Source: Leptospira gomenensis
Lineage (GTDB): Bacteria > Spirochaetota > Leptospiria > Leptospirales > Leptospiraceae
NCBI RefSeq assembly: GCF_004770155.1
Contig: NZ_RQFA01000014.1
Span: 124,001-188,000 of the forward strand
Length of the DNA stretch: 64,000 nt
Reading direction: 5' to 3'
Shown: in pieces, positions 20,851 to 40,121 of the stretch
How positions within the stretch are numbered: position 1 is the stretch's first letter
Layout of the letters: each line of letters opens with the position of its first letter
Translations under genes and position numbers: made by a program
The notes under the pieces: model-generated
Told to the model about the DNA's origin: nothing
The model's database searches: none
What the model saw: only the letters and a program-made list of their open reading frames with translations

Positions 20851-21345
20851 ATGGAATTCGAAATCAAATCCTATCCCCTCGAACAAACCGATTTCGACCG
20901 GAGCATCGAGAAATTGCTGCAGCAGAGTTATGTGGACGCTGGATTCACTTCCCCGGAAATTGCGGAGCGGATATTTTCGATCGGAGAAGTAAAAAAACGG
21001 GGAACGATTCTTTTAGGAATTACGAAAACCGAAGTAGTAGCGGGAATGATTGTTCTCGGAAACGCTCACAATCCGTATCGACAAATCGCAAACTCTCACG
21101 AAGCGGAAATGCAGCTGCTCGCCACCTTGCCCATCTACCGGAAAAACGGGATCGCAGATCGTCTTTGTCGCGACTTCGAAACGGAGGCGAAAAAATCCGG
21201 TTTGAGCGGTGCGGTTCTTTCCACACAACCGGCGATGAAAGCGGCCCACGCCTTGTATGAAAAATGCGGATACATTCGAAACCCGATGCGAGACTGGAAT
21301 AAAAACGGTCGAGAATTCTGGGTGTATGAAAAAAAACTGGGATAA
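20851..21345 (+). CDS. GNAT family N-acetyltransferase
   Basis: A 164-residue acetyltransferase. The GNAT acetyl-CoA loop is MQLLATLPIYRKNGIADRLC, a variant of R/Q-x-x-G-x-G/A with the first Arg-Lys-Asn-Gly-Ile-Ala, followed by the helix FETEAKKSG, a strand with LSTQPAMKAAHALYEKCGY and a final FWVYEKKL strand. These cover motifs A and B of the fold. The N-terminal substrate-binding region (about 1-60) shows no close match, so the acceptor is unknown. It is transcribed alone, after the transporter terminator and convergent with clpX. Confidence 0.85.
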   Translation: MEFEIKSYPLEQTDFDRSIEKLLQQSYVDAGFTSPEIAERIFSIGEVKKRGTILLGITKTEVVAGMIVLGNAHNPYRQIANSHEAEMQLLATLPIYRKNGIADRLCRDFETEAKKSGLSGAVLSTQPAMKAAHALYEKCGYIRNPMRDWNKNGREFWVYEKKLG

Positions 21346-21456
21346 CCGAGGATAAGCGAGAACCGAGGCCCAAGCAGCAAAACGGAACGACTTCCCTCTC
21401 TTTCAGACGAAAGAAAAAATCTACTGTGCCAAACCCCGATCCGATCGTTTGAAACG

Positions 21457-22719
21457 TTATGCGATCTTGGATTCTTTTTTGAGAATCAAGGTAGGAGCGG
21501 CACGATCCGAGATTACTTCTCCCGTGATCACGACTTCCTCTATGTCCTTACGGGAAGGAATATCGAACATAAGATCCAACATGATATTCTCCACGATGGC
21601 TCTCAATCCTCTTGCTCCGGACTCCCGTTTGATGGCAAGTTCCGCAATGCGATCGATCGCGTCCTCCCGGAAAGTAAGTTTGACGTTTTCCAATTCCAAC
21701 AAACGAGTGTATTGTTTGAGAACCGAGTTTTTCGGTTCTCTGAATATTTCCTTTAGCATCTCTACGTCCAACTCCTGCAGAGTGGCGACGATCGGTAATC
21801 TACCGATAAACTCAGGGATCAATCCGAACTTGATCAGATCTTCCGGGATCACCTGCCCCATGAGGGCGTCCTTGCTGTCGGCTTGTTTCCTTTGTTCTTC
21901 GGAACCGAAACCGATCGTTTTTACACCCGTTCTGGACTTGATGATGTTCGGAAGATCCACGAACGCACCACCGAGGATAAATAGGATATTTTTCGTATCC
22001 ACCTGGAGGTATTCCTGGTGAGGATGTTTTCGTCCGCCTTGCGGAGGAACATTCGCTACGGTTCCTTCTATGATTTTAAGGAGAGCCTGTTGCACTCCTT
22101 CCCCACTTACGTCCCGGGTAATGGAAGCGCTGTCCGATTTGCGGGCGATCTTATCCACCTCGTCGATATAAATGATTCCGATTTCGGCCCGCTTGATATC
22201 GTTGTCCGCGTTTTGGATCAGTTTGAGAATGATATTTTCCACATCCTCGCCGACATATCCCGCTTCCGTAAGAGCGGTCGCGTCCACGATCGCAAAGGGA
22301 ACCTTGATGATTCTCGCGAGGGTTTGAGCTAAGAGTGTTTTACCGCTTCCGGTCGGTCCGATCAAAAGAATGTTCGACTTTTCGATTTCCACCTCGGACT
22401 TTTTTTCTTTCAGATTGATCCGTTTGTAGTGATTGTAAACTGCTACGGAAAGTGCCTTTTTTGCGTGATCTTGTCCGATCACGTATTGGTCTAAAATATT
22501 TTTGATTTCCGCCGGATTGGGAACTTCCCCGAAAACGTCTGTCTTTTCCTGAGTATGATCGTGATCCTCGGCGATGATTTCATTACAAAGGGAAATACAT
22601 TCGTCACAGATATAAACACCCGGACCCGCAACTAAACGTTTGACCGCGTCCTGTTCTTTTCCGCAAAACGAACAGAATAGTTTTTGTTTACCGTTGGTTC
22701 CTTGTGTTTTTTTAGCCAA
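21457..22719 (-). CDS. clpX: ATP-dependent Clp protease ATP-binding subunit ClpX
   Basis: The hexameric AAA+ unfoldase that feeds ClpP, 420 residues, the normal length. The N-terminal zinc-binding domain shows C-x2-C (FCSFCGKEQ) and C-x2-C (ICDECISLC). Walker A is [12 protein letters not shown], Walker [10 protein letters not shown], sensor and pore motifs follow, with RKHPHQEYL and [11 protein letters not shown] late in the protein. An IGFG segment in [12 protein letters not shown] matches the ClpP-docking loop. The start codon is TTG with an AAAGGAG ribosome binding site six bases upstream; there is no better in-frame start. It is the third gene of tig-clpP-clpX, 11 bp after clpP. Confidence 0.97.
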   Translation of the reverse strand: MAKKTQGTNGKQKLFCSFCGKEQDAVKRLVAGPGVYICDECISLCNEIIAEDHDHTQEKTDVFGEVPNPAEIKNILDQYVIGQDHAKKALSVAVYNHYKRINLKEKKSEVEIEKSNILLIGPTGSGKTLLAQTLARIIKVPFAIVDATALTEAGYVGEDVENIILKLIQNADNDIKRAEIGIIYIDEVDKIARKSDSASITRDVSGEGVQQALLKIIEGTVANVPPQGGRKHPHQEYLQVDTKNILFILGGAFVDLPNIIKSRTGVKTIGFGSEEQRKQADSKDALMGQVIPEDLIKFGLIPEFIGRLPIVATLQELDVEMLKEIFREPKNSVLKQYTRLLELENVKLTFREDAIDRIAELAIKRESGARGLRAIVENIMLDLMFDIPSRKDIEEVVITGEVISDRAAPTLILKKESKIA

Positions 22720-22730
22720 GAGAAACTCCT

Positions 22731-23338
22731 TTATTGAGCCGCAGCAGCGGCCTTTTCCGTGCGGTCGATCTGAATTACGTTGTCGATGATTCCGTAATTT
22801 TTGGCTTCTTCCGCAGTCATATAAAAATTCCTTTCGGTATCTTTTTGAATTTGCTCTACACTCTTTCCGGTATGTTTATGATAAATCGAATTTAAAATTT
22901 CTTTGAGCTTCAAAACTTCCCGTGCCTGGATCTCGATATCACTGGCCTGGCCGGTCGCACCACCCATGGGTTGATGCATCATGATTCTGGAATTGGGAAG
23001 AGCCGAGCGTTTTCCGGCCGCACCACCCGCCAACAACAAAGCCGCCATCGAGGAAGCCTGTCCGAGACAAAGTGTACGAACGTCCGGTTTGATGTATTGC
23101 ATCGTATCGTAGATGGCCAATCCGGAGGACACATAACCGCCCGGAGAATTGAGATACAGATAAATGTCTCTTTCTGGATTTTCGGCTTCCAAAAATAACA
23201 ACTGAGCCGTGATGACGTTCGCGTAATCGTCGTTGATTGCGTTCCCAAGAAAGATGATTCTATCTTTTAAAAGTCGGGAAAAAATATCATACGACCTTTC
23301 CCCTCTGCTGGTTTGCTCGATCACATACGGGATTACAC

Positions 23339-23342
<4 letters not shown>
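22731..23342 (-). CDS. clpP: ATP-dependent Clp protease proteolytic subunit ClpP
   Basis: The 203-residue serine peptidase subunit that forms the double-ring chamber with ClpX. The nucleophile serine sits in [11 protein letters not shown] and the histidine in [15 protein letters not shown]; the aspartate lies in the later [14 protein letters not shown] segment. The N-terminal [12 protein letters not shown] gate sequence and [12 protein letters not shown] substrate strand are canonical. The C-terminus carries an extra Ala-rich tail (KAAAAAQ). Its ATG overlaps the trigger factor stop (ATGA), so the proteins are translationally coupled. A second ClpP paralogue elsewhere in the genome is possible but not visible here. 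Confidence 0.97.
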
Positions 23343-24694
<1,352 letters not shown>

Positions 24695-24730
24695 GATTTG
24701 AATAGGCCCGGAGGAGAATTTAAAAGAAAA

Positions 24731-24802
<72 letters not shown>

Positions 24803-24864
24803 GATTATTCAGGTAGATCCATGATTTTCGGGAAAAGTCCGGTGTAAACTCACTTTTTAGAGAA

Positions 24865-25503
24865 TCATCTCTTCCGTAACAATTTTTGGAAAAAGGGAAG
24901 AAGATGGTTCGCTAAAATGGTATGACCCTCCGCCGTCGGATGAATTCCATCTTTCTGATTGAGACTTTTTACGCCGGCCACTCCGTCCAAAAAAAACGGA
25001 ACCAAGGGAAGGTTTTCTTCTTTGGCGATTTTCGGAAAAATACTTTCGAATTTCTTTCGATATTCCTTTCCTAAGTTCGGAAAGGTTCTCATGCCGAGGA
25101 GAAGGATCTTTGCTTGCGGATTTTTTTTTCTGACCCGGGAAAGAATCTCCTTCAGGTTGCGTTCGGTTTGTTCGGGAGAAATTCCCCGCATCGAATCGTT
25201 GGCGCCGAGTTCCAAAACGAAAACGTCGAACCCTCCGGACAAGGCCCAATCCAATCGAGCCAGACCTCCCGAACTCGTATCCCCGCTCATACCCGCGTTG
25301 ACGGATTTCACCGTCCATCCCTGTTTGGATAATTTTTTTTCCAAAAGTCCGGGAAACGCATCTTCGGGTGAATCCAAACCCAGACCCGCCGTCAAACTGT
25401 CTCCGAAAAAAAGAATTCGAACCGGAGACGCACCTCCTTGTCCGAAACTCGCAACGCTAAAAACACAAATCGAAAGAAAGAACAAAACTGCATTTCGATA
25501 CAT
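24865..25503 (-). CDS. SGNH/GDSL esterase, TesA-like, exported
   Basis: A 212-residue exported lipolytic enzyme of the TesA (acyl-CoA thioesterase I / lysophospholipase L1) type. The start chosen (25503) gives a signal peptide [20 protein letters not shown]; an earlier in-frame start would bury it. Block I is [11 protein letters not shown] (catalytic Ser), block II the Gly in [12 protein letters not shown], block [12 protein letters not shown] and block [12 protein letters not shown] (Asp-His). Those four blocks match SGNH hydrolases well. The gene is divergent from the NagZ-like gene with 67 bp between the starts. The true substrate (thioester, lysophospholipid or other ester) cannot be told. 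Confidence 0.9.
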   Translation of the reverse strand: MYRNAVLFFLSICVFSVASFGQGGASPVRILFFGDSLTAGLGLDSPEDAFPGLLEKKLSKQGWTVKSVNAGMSGDTSSGGLARLDWALSGGFDVFVLELGANDSMRGISPEQTERNLKEILSRVRKKNPQAKILLLGMRTFPNLGKEYRKKFESIFPKIAKEENLPLVPFFLDGVAGVKSLNQKDGIHPTAEGHTILANHLLPFFQKLLRKR

Positions 25504-25521
25504 AAGATATTGAAAACCTTC

Positions 25522-27306
<1,785 letters not shown>

Positions 27307-27307
<1 letters not shown>

Positions 27308-28470
27308 TGTCCTCGTTCTCGGAAAATCCGGTGGCCAAAACCGGAGTTCCGGGAATTTACGTACACTATCCCTACTGCATTCAAAAATGCGAATATTGCG
27401 ATTTCTTTTCGTTGGGAAACGGCAAAAATCCGATCCCCGACGAACGCGGACTTTTCGAACGTTATAAAAACGAAATTCTGCACAGGATCCAGGACGATCC
27501 ATCCATTCAAAAAATGGAATACGATACGATTTTTTTCGGAGGTGGGACCCCGTCCCGAGCGGAACCGGAACGAATCGCGGATCTGATCCTTTTTTTGAAG
27601 GAATCATTCTCTTTTTCGAAAACGTCCGAAATCACGATGGAATGTAATCCGGAAGACGTAACTCCTTCGTTTTTGGAAGCGATCTCTCAAGCGGGAATCA
27701 ATCGTATCTCGGTGGGAATCCAGACCTTTCAACCGGAAAAACTCCGTTTTTTGGGAAGACACTACGATCCGGATCGTTATACGACCGTACTCGAAACGGT
27801 AAAACGATCGAGGATCGATAACTTCTCCGCGGATCTGATATACGGAATTCCTGGACAAACCTTGGACGAAATTCTCGAAGACATACTTCGTGTTTTGTCG
27901 TACGGAGGCAAACACGTCAGCTTATACGCCTTGACCGTCGAAAAAGGAACGGAATATTCAAGAAAGGTAATAGATAAGATTTCTCCGGCTCCGGAAGAGG
28001 AGATCCAGGAGGAAATTCTAAAATTACTCCCCGATCTTTTAAAACCGTATGAAATGAAACAATACGAGGTCAGCAACTATTCGAAACCCGGATACGGCTC
28101 GGTGCACAACCTCAAATATTGGACTTTGGAACATTATCTGGGAATCGGTCCCGGCGCCCACGGATATCTTCCAAAGGGAAGATACTCCAACCCAAGAAAC
28201 GTGGAAACCTATAAACGACGCGATTTTTCTCGGGAATACCTAAAACCGGATTTATACGAGGAATTACTGTTGTCCGTGTTCCGTCTGTTTCGACCGATCG
28301 ACTTACGCTCGTTTTACGAACTGATTCCCGAAAGATACCCGGCGTTAGAAGAATATCTCGAAACACATTCGGGTGAGCGCAACTTCCAATACAAGAACGG
28401 AATTTTTCTCTGGAAACCGGAAGCGGTCTTGTTTTTAGATTCCGAAATTCTAAAATTCTCCGCCTTATAA
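27307..28470 (+). CDS. hemW: Heme chaperone HemW-type radical SAM protein
   Basis: A 387-residue radical SAM protein. The iron-sulfur motif C-x3-C-x2-C is in [12 protein letters not shown] (residues about 24-35), the HemW form of the cluster, followed by [44 protein letters not shown] and a HemW C-terminal domain with [10 protein letters not shown]. These place it in the HemW/HemN superfamily. The HemN-specific fourth cysteine context is not present, so HemW (heme insertion) is preferred over coproporphyrinogen dehydrogenase. Its ATG overlaps the hexosaminidase stop by one base (TGATG), so the two share a transcript even though their functions are unrelated. Confidence 0.9.
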
Positions 28471-28580
28471 CAAGAAGATTCCCGATGCCGGGAAAAACTT
28501 CTCTTTTTCTTTTTTCAGGAGCAAAACGGAGCCCGCAAGACGATGCAAAGGCCACTCCTCCTCAAAAAACATTCAAAAAT

Positions 28581-28594
28581 AATTGTATACAATT
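28581..28594. repeat. Perfect 14-bp palindrome between hemW and the hotdog gene
   Basis: AATTGTATACAATT is a perfect inverted repeat inside an AT-rich part of the 285-bp gap between hemW and the next gene. It lies about 160 bp upstream of the hotdog protein start. Perfect palindromes of this size often bind dimeric regulators. It could also be a chance product of local AT-richness. Confidence 0.5.
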
Positions 28595-28755
28595 TTTAAT
28601 ATATACGATATCCATAATTCGTAAGATACGAACGGGACAAAAAAACGTTTCAATGCCAAACAATACGGTTTTCCAACGCTTCCGTTCCGTTTCCGATCCG
28701 GACTTTCAGAAAACGACGTCGATCAAACCTTGGGGAACAAAAGACGATTCAAACG

Positions 28756-29157
28756 ATGAATAAAACACGAATTCACACGACCGAAATTTCCGTCTTAAGA
28801 AATCAATACGATTCGGACGGGGTTCTCAAGAACGATAACTTCCAGAAATTTCTGCACGAAGGAAGGATACAAGCGCTACGAGTTTTCGATTCCGAACTCA
28901 AAACGTCCGATTCCGAATCAGTGGAGCCGATGATCCTTTGGTCCGAACCGGAATACCAAGACGAAATCCGTTATCCGGAATCGATGCTCATTCACACCGA
29001 ATTCGAACCTCTTTCCGGTCCACGGTATAGGATTTACCAGAAATTGATCCGAAAGTCGGACGGCAAAATACTGTGTTTCTGCAATTCCTTTTGTATTCTT
29101 TTCGATTCGAGCAAAAAGAAACCGTGGAAAAACGCCTCCCCTTTGTTAGCCGGTTAA
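28756..29157 (+). CDS. Hotdog-fold (thioesterase-like) protein
   Basis: A 133-residue protein with the layout of 4-hydroxybenzoyl-CoA thioesterase-like hotdog domains. The amino part SVLRNQYDSDGVLKNDNF with the following KFLHEGRIQAL helix matches the strand-then-long-helix start of YbgC-type enzymes, and the later RYPESMLIHTEFEP and GPRYRIYQKLIRKSDGKIL strands match the sheet. The usual catalytic aspartate of the D-x-x-G-H-V-N-N loop is kept as DSDGVLKND, but the His is missing, so activity is uncertain. It converges on ilvN. A short possible ORF upstream (28653-28763) overlaps its start but has no ribosome binding site and is not annotated. Confidence 0.6.
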   Translation: MNKTRIHTTEISVLRNQYDSDGVLKNDNFQKFLHEGRIQALRVFDSELKTSDSESVEPMILWSEPEYQDEIRYPESMLIHTEFEPLSGPRYRIYQKLIRKSDGKILCFCNSFCILFDSSKKKPWKNASPLLAG

Positions 29158-29272
29158 GGAAAGTCTTCGACGGGATTGTTGAAGAGATTTTATCCGTTTT
29201 CGATCGATCGCAAAAATTGCCGAGCATGCGCTCGCTCAAGACTCCTCCGGAGACGAGTATCAAAACGCAAAA

Positions 29273-29754
29273 TTACGCGGTGATACTTCTGTAACGAAGT
29301 GCGATCTGCCCCGTCCGAACGATCTCTTCGATTCCGTATTTGGACATGATCTCGACGATCGCGTTCACCTTTCTGGAATTTCCGGAGTATTCGATGGTAA
29401 GCGAAGAATGGGTTAGATCCGCGATTTTCGCTTCGAACACTTCGCAAACGGAAAGGATTTCAGTACGCGTGTCTTCCGTCAATTTCACGACCAAAAGTAC
29501 GAGCTCTCTACTCACACAATCGTGGTAGGCAAGATCCTCCACTTCCAGTACGTCCGGTAGTTTTAAAAGCTGACGTTTTACTTGGTCCACGATGGATTCG
29601 TCGCCTTTGACAACGATTACCATACTAGACACTTCCGGGTTTACGGTGACGCCCACCGCGATGGAATCTATATTATAACTTCTGCGAGTGAATAATCCGG
29701 AGACGTGGCTCATCACTCCGGGATGGTTGTTTACCAGAATTTTCAGAATGTGTT

Positions 29755-29758
<4 letters not shown>
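29273..29758 (-). CDS. ilvN: Acetolactate synthase small (regulatory) subunit
   Basis: The 161-residue regulatory subunit of acetohydroxyacid synthase, the first shared step of branched-chain amino acid synthesis. An N-terminal ACT domain (about 2-75) with [19 protein letters not shown] and NIDSIAVG binds valine for feedback control; the C-terminal domain (about 80-160) completes the subunit. Its ATG overlaps the ilvB stop (ATGA). It is the last gene of the pair and converges on the hotdog gene 115 bp away. Confidence 0.95.
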
Positions 29759-33025
<3,267 letters not shown>

Positions 33026-33348
33026 CGTTCGTTCCTAAAAACGAAACGACTCTGTGTTTTCCGAAACGTTTCGGTGGAAGCGTCCTCGGCCGAAGATCGC
33101 CCGATCATCGTGGATCTTTCGGGGAGAACGTTTTAGAACGGGTCGGGCCTGGAATCGAAACCTTGGTCTCCTCCGGATCCGAACCGGCGCGTCAACGGTA
33201 ACTTTGTAAAAACGGAAATCGCTTCGGATTTTTCATAGGACGTTAGTTTCTCCTTGTGCTGGAATAAACGAATCGGGAAATTAACCGGTAAGAAACAAAA
33301 ACCGTCTCGCCTAAGCCGCGACCGGAAGGGAATCGGGCAAACCTTCGT
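33026..33348. other. 323-bp intergenic region upstream of the chemoreceptor
   Basis: No gene is supported. Near the TPR stop there is an imperfect hairpin (CGTTCGTT / AACGAAACG with a one-base bulge) and a perfect palindrome CCGAAACGTTTCGG at 33061-33074; either could end transcription, but neither has a proper T-run. The downstream part holds the sigma-28-like promoter at 33265. Confidence 0.45.
33265..33291 (+). promoter_or_regulatory. Candidate sigma-28 (FliA) promoter of the chemoreceptor gene
   Basis: TAAACGAA, exactly 11 bases, then ACCGGTAA. The flagellar sigma consensus is TAAAGTTT-N11-GCCGATAA; the -10 element matches six of eight bases, the -35 keeps TAAA, and the spacing is exact. 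It ends 57 bp before the chemoreceptor ATG. Chemoreceptors are classic FliA targets and fliA is encoded in this window, which supports the call, but the -35 match is weak. Confidence 0.4.
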
Positions 33349-35886
<2,538 letters not shown>

Positions 35887-35956
35887 TTCCGCTTCTAAGG
35901 ATTCAAGACGGCGGAAAACCCTTGATTTTTCAACCCGTCCTTTTAGCTTGCACTTT

Positions 35957-36226
<270 letters not shown>

Positions 36227-36400
36227 TCGGTTCGTAAACCGCTCCCCGCAAAATTCCATTCGCGCTAACGCAAACCCTCAAACGAGCGAATTTTCAAAAC
36301 ACGCAAGTCCGAAAGGACGCAATCAAGAGCGAGTATTTTCACTGCGCCGCCCCGAAAAGACGCGCAAAGTAAGGAGTACGACCGAGAAAAAACGGATGTC

Positions 36401-38404
36401 CTATCTCGTAAGATTTACGATGAGATTGAGTTTTTCAGAAACCGTAATGACGTCCTGTACCCGGTTTTTATCCACAAGAACGGCGGTAGGAGCGATTTCA
36501 TCCAGGACGATTTTTTTACCCTTGATCTGACCGAGCAAAAGTTCCATCGTATTCTGATCTTTCGTGCGCACCAAAACACAATCTTCCGTGATGTCCACGA
36601 CGGGAAGATTTCCTCCCCAATCCTCCAATAGAAAGAGAAGGTTTTGCGCCAAATCCGCCTTGCTGGAGGATTTCAAAAAATCGATGAACTCGGAAGGTTT
36701 ATAACCGAGAAGAATTCCGAGTTGAAACGCTTCCTTGGTCAACACGAAGGTATAAACCCGATCATAGTCCTTGAGTTCGGTGAAGGCCTTGAGAAGATGC
36801 AAACCGTGTATGGAAACTCGATCCGGAAACGCGATGATCGTAAAATCCGGATTGATCGTAATCCCGCCCTTTTCCGTTTTGTGGGAGAGTTCTCCCGTTT
36901 GGAAAAAATATTCTCCCAATCGGGAAAGCGTCAAAAACCGGTTCGGATATTCCACTTCCAAAAGTCCGAAAAGGTGAAGATAAAAGATACCGCTCATGAT
37001 TTCTTTACGGAGTTCCGCGAGATCGGATTGGAAGTTTTTCGTCCGAAATCCGGGAGAAAGAATCATATGTTCTCGGATTATGTTCGAGAAGATCACAGAA
37101 AGATGAATCCGTTTCGCCTTGATGATCAGACTGACGCATTTGTCCAAAATGAGTTTATCGTAAAACGGCATCTCGGTCGCGGTGAACACTTCCGCGGGAA
37201 TCACCCGTTTCATCCTCGCCTCGTTGACTTCGTGAACGACCAGTTTCATAATTTCGAAAATGTCCTTTTCGATAAAACCGTTCACGTCCCCTTTGAGAAC
37301 GATGTTTTCCCCTTTGATGTCCACCAGATTGAGAAGTTTCAAAACCGGCAGAATCAGCTCCATCTGATAGATCTGACTTTTTTCGGGAAAAATTCCGATG
37401 TCCGGATTGAGAAGTTCCTGTTCGGTCCGTTTGTGATCGGCTTGTTTTACCTTTCCGGACTTGGCGAGAACCAAACCTTTTCTACTGATATAGGAAATCA
37501 GCTTTTTGGTATTGAGAAAAAAATCCAAATCGTTGGATGCGAGTTTTTCCGTCCTTTGTTTGGTTCCCTTTTTTACGGAGGGAAGAATCGGATGAGTCTG
37601 CACGTATTTCAGGATCTCATCCGGAATGGCGAAAACTCTCACAAACTTTTCATCGACGAAACAAACATCGAGAACCAAACCCTTCGCGATCAAAGTAGGA
37701 ACGATCTGTTCGTATTTGCCTCGGCTGGTTACCACGTAACTGCGGATATCCTCCGCTTCGGAAACTCCTCCGCTGAGATAAATGCGAACCAAAGTATCCC
37801 GCTCCAAGTCGCCGAGGGACTGTAGATTGAGATCGATTCCTTCCTCGGAAGCGGCGATCTGATAAAACTTTTTTACCGAATCGAGTTGTTTCGGAGCTTT
37901 TACTGCCGCCTTCCACTCGTCCGCGATCTCGGTCGTCTTTTTACGATCGAGATACTTTTCCAAAGAGATTTTGTATTTCTCTCCTTTGAGATTTTGATCC
38001 AAAGGAACGAGATCGGCGATCTCTTCGAACGCATGATATTTATCTAAATTGTTAGTAAGACGTTCCCTGTTTTTTCTCTGATAAACGAGCTGATACTTCC
38101 TAAGAAGATTGAGTTCCATCTCCACGTTGATCGGAGGAATGTTGACCTTCCTCGAAATTTCACCGAGGGTCAGCACGTTCTTATTCTTCAGGATGCTCGT
38201 GTAGATGGTGACCTGAAGTTGTGTGAGTTTCTCCAGAACGCCCTTGAGATAAAATTCGTCCTGAAAGATTTCGTAGAGATACGAAACGTTTTTATTTTTT
38301 TCTTTGTAAGGAAGTTTGCTGAGATTCCAGAGGGTGGCGACTTTCTTCAGGTCGTTGAGTTCTAGTTTATCGAGTTCCTGAAGTAATACCGAATCGCCAC
38401 TCAT
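36401..38404 (-). CDS. Stand-alone protein with XPB/Ssl2 N-terminal-like (helicase-associated) domain
   Basis: A 667-residue cytoplasmic protein without signal peptide or membrane helix. The C-terminal third resembles the helicase-associated domain known from the XPB/Ssl2 amino terminus (Helicase_C_3 type): [35 protein letters not shown] and [25 protein letters not shown] fit its strand and helix layout, and the final segment has the [10 protein letters not shown] repeat seen in such proteins. No Walker A, DEAD/H box or other helicase motif is present. The N-terminal 350 residues are helical with several winged-helix-like stretches. Proteins of this type in actinobacteria have no known function. 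It is divergent from the ubiB-like gene. Confidence 0.7.
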   Translation of the reverse strand: MSGDSVLLQELDKLELNDLKKVATLWNLSKLPYKEKNKNVSYLYEIFQDEFYLKGVLEKLTQLQVTIYTSILKNKNVLTLGEISRKVNIPPINVEMELNLLRKYQLVYQRKNRERLTNNLDKYHAFEEIADLVPLDQNLKGEKYKISLEKYLDRKKTTEIADEWKAAVKAPKQLDSVKKFYQIAASEEGIDLNLQSLGDLERDTLVRIYLSGGVSEAEDIRSYVVTSRGKYEQIVPTLIAKGLVLDVCFVDEKFVRVFAIPDEILKYVQTHPILPSVKKGTKQRTEKLASNDLDFFLNTKKLISYISRKGLVLAKSGKVKQADHKRTEQELLNPDIGIFPEKSQIYQMELILPVLKLLNLVDIKGENIVLKGDVNGFIEKDIFEIMKLVVHEVNEARMKRVIPAEVFTATEMPFYDKLILDKCVSLIIKAKRIHLSVIFSNIIREHMILSPGFRTKNFQSDLAELRKEIMSGIFYLHLFGLLEVEYPNRFLTLSRLGEYFFQTGELSHKTEKGGITINPDFTIIAFPDRVSIHGLHLLKAFTELKDYDRVYTFVLTKEAFQLGILLGYKPSEFIDFLKSSSKADLAQNLLFLLEDWGGNLPVVDITEDCVLVRTKDQNTMELLLGQIKGKKIVLDEIAPTAVLVDKNRVQDVITVSEKLNLIVNLTR

Positions 38405-38571
38405 AGAAAGTATACGCCGAGAAGGTGTATTTTATGTAGCCATAATCAGAATTTAACCTGGTTCGTAAACAAAAAAGCGCTTTCGACCCGTAAACGGAGA
38501 AGGAATTCGATCGTTTTTTCCTCCTTCTTTCTCTGTTGTCTTTTGAGAGGAACTTGCAAACCTTTGTGATT

Positions 38572-39873
38572 ATGGCAGGATTTTTTGACTCCCTGAAAAT
38601 GGGATTTGGAGGCGCCTCCCGAATTTTAAACAGCGGTCTCGTATTCTCCACAAAGACCCTGTTGCTTCTCAAGGACCTCGCTCTGGGAGGAGATTCCTCG
38701 GAAACCATCGCTATCCGACTCAGAGAAGCCTTTGAAGAACTGGGCGCCACCTACATCAAGTTAGGTCAATTCATCGCTTCGGCCCCTTCCCTGTTTCCGG
38801 AAGAATTCGTAACCGAGATGCAGAAGTGTTTGGATTCCGTTCGTCCTCTTTCTTTTTCCGTCGTGGAAAAAATCATACAAAGGGAATTGGGAGGAAAACT
38901 TTCCGATCATTTTTATTCCGTGGAACCGGTTCCGATCGCGTCGGCTTCGATCGCTCAGGTGCACGGCGCCGTGACCAAGGACGGGTTGGACGTGGTGATC
39001 AAAGTGCAAAGACCCGATATCGAATCCACGTTATCCGCCGATTTAAACCTAATCTACTTTACCTCCGTACTTTTCGAACGTTTCGCACCCGGATTAAACA
39101 AAGCCGGAATTTCGGACATGGTGGAACAGTTCCAGACTTCAATATTAGAAGAAATTGATTTTCATAAGGAAGCGGACAACATCGTGGAGTTCGAACTAGA
39201 ACTCCTCGCCATGGGAGAAACCCGTGCGCGTGTCCCGAAAGTTTATCGCGAATTCTCCACGAAAAAAATCCTCACGATGGAACGGTTCTACGGCGCGCCT
39301 ATCACGGACGAAACTTCGATCCGAAGATATTCCTCCGATCCGCAAAAAACCCTCACGGAGGCGCTGGAAGTCTGGTTTTCCACGCTCGCCCGGAACGGTT
39401 TCTTTCACGCGGATGTACATGCAGGAAATTTAATGATCCTTCGCGATGGAACCGTAGGTTTCATAGATTTCGGAATCGTAGGCCGAATTTCTCCGAGAGT
39501 CTGGGAAGGTCTGATGATTTTTTTGGAGGGATTGAGTCTAAATCGAACCGAAAAAATCGCCAAAGGACTGATCCAGATGGATTCCACCGCGAAAGGTGTG
39601 GACGAAAAAAAACTTTCCAAAGACTTAGAAACCGTGTTTTCGCGTATGACCGAAATGGTGATGAAGGTCCAAAGAGGGGATTTGGAATCCCTGGACGATA
39701 AAAAATTGAACGCGCTCCTTTTCGAATTCAGGGAAATTTCTTCCCGCAACGGTTTGAAAATTCCCAAAGAGTTCGGGTTGTTGATCAAACAGATCCTTTA
39801 TTTCGACAGATACGTTCGCGCAATGGCCCCCGATATCGATCTCATACGGGATCGGGAAAAATTCCTCCGATGA
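38572..39873 (+). CDS. ABC1/UbiB atypical kinase family protein
   Basis: A 433-residue member of the ABC1/UbiB/AarF family. It shows the K-x-G-Q motif in [19 protein letters not shown], the Ala-rich nucleotide loop [13 protein letters not shown], the catalytic loop [12 protein letters not shown] and the metal-binding [10 protein letters not shown]. These atypical kinases support quinone synthesis in many bacteria; Leptospira is thought to use menaquinone, so a strict UbiB role is unproven. The ATG at 38572 is chosen over an upstream TTG. It opens an operon: the stop overlaps the feoA start (ATGA). Association of an ABC1 kinase with ferrous iron uptake is unusual. Its C-terminal helix does not show a clear membrane span. 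Confidence 0.9.
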   Translation: MAGFFDSLKMGFGGASRILNSGLVFSTKTLLLLKDLALGGDSSETIAIRLREAFEELGATYIKLGQFIASAPSLFPEEFVTEMQKCLDSVRPLSFSVVEKIIQRELGGKLSDHFYSVEPVPIASASIAQVHGAVTKDGLDVVIKVQRPDIESTLSADLNLIYFTSVLFERFAPGLNKAGISDMVEQFQTSILEEIDFHKEADNIVEFELELLAMGETRARVPKVYREFSTKKILTMERFYGAPITDETSIRRYSSDPQKTLTEALEVWFSTLARNGFFHADVHAGNLMILRDGTVGFIDFGIVGRISPRVWEGLMIFLEGLSLNRTEKIAKGLIQMDSTAKGVDEKKLSKDLETVFSRMTEMVMKVQRGDLESLDDKKLNALLFEFREISSRNGLKIPKEFGLLIKQILYFDRYVRAMAPDIDLIRDREKFLR

Positions 39874-40121
39874 CCCGAACGTTAAACGAATTAAAAAAAG
39901 GGGAAACCGCGTCGATCCTTTCTTTGGAATCCCGTCCCGGCCACGAGGAACTTTTCCGCAATATCCTCGACGTCGGCCTTCTACCGGGAACGAGGATCCA
40001 CATCCTGGAAAAATACGAATCCCAAAAAAAAATCGTGGTACGCGCGGGCGAGGTGGAAATAGCGCTTCGAGAAAGAGAGGCCGAATTGATACGTATAGGG
40101 GAAACTCTCGATGGCGCATAA
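39870..40121 (+). CDS. feoA: FeoA-domain protein of the ferrous iron uptake system
   Basis: An 83-residue SH3-like FeoA domain. The strand pattern [31 protein letters not shown], with the GLLPG turn, and the C-terminal strand [16 protein letters not shown] are characteristic. FeoA modulates the FeoB channel, possibly by contact with its cytoplasmic domain. It overlaps ubiB by 4 bp and feoB by 11 bp, so all three should be translated together. There is no room for a separate promoter. Confidence 0.92.
   Translation: MTRTLNELKKGETASILSLESRPGHEELFRNILDVGLLPGTRIHILEKYESQKKIVVRAGEVEIALREREAELIRIGETLDGA

Noticed and set aside
28653..28763. A 36-codon frame before the hotdog gene
   Set aside because: No ribosome binding site; it overlaps the next start and has no recognisable features.
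36644..37825. A 393-codon open frame opposite the XPB-like gene
   Set aside because: It is entirely antisense to a gene with better composition, is His/Phe/Arg-rich and has no ribosome binding site or known domain.
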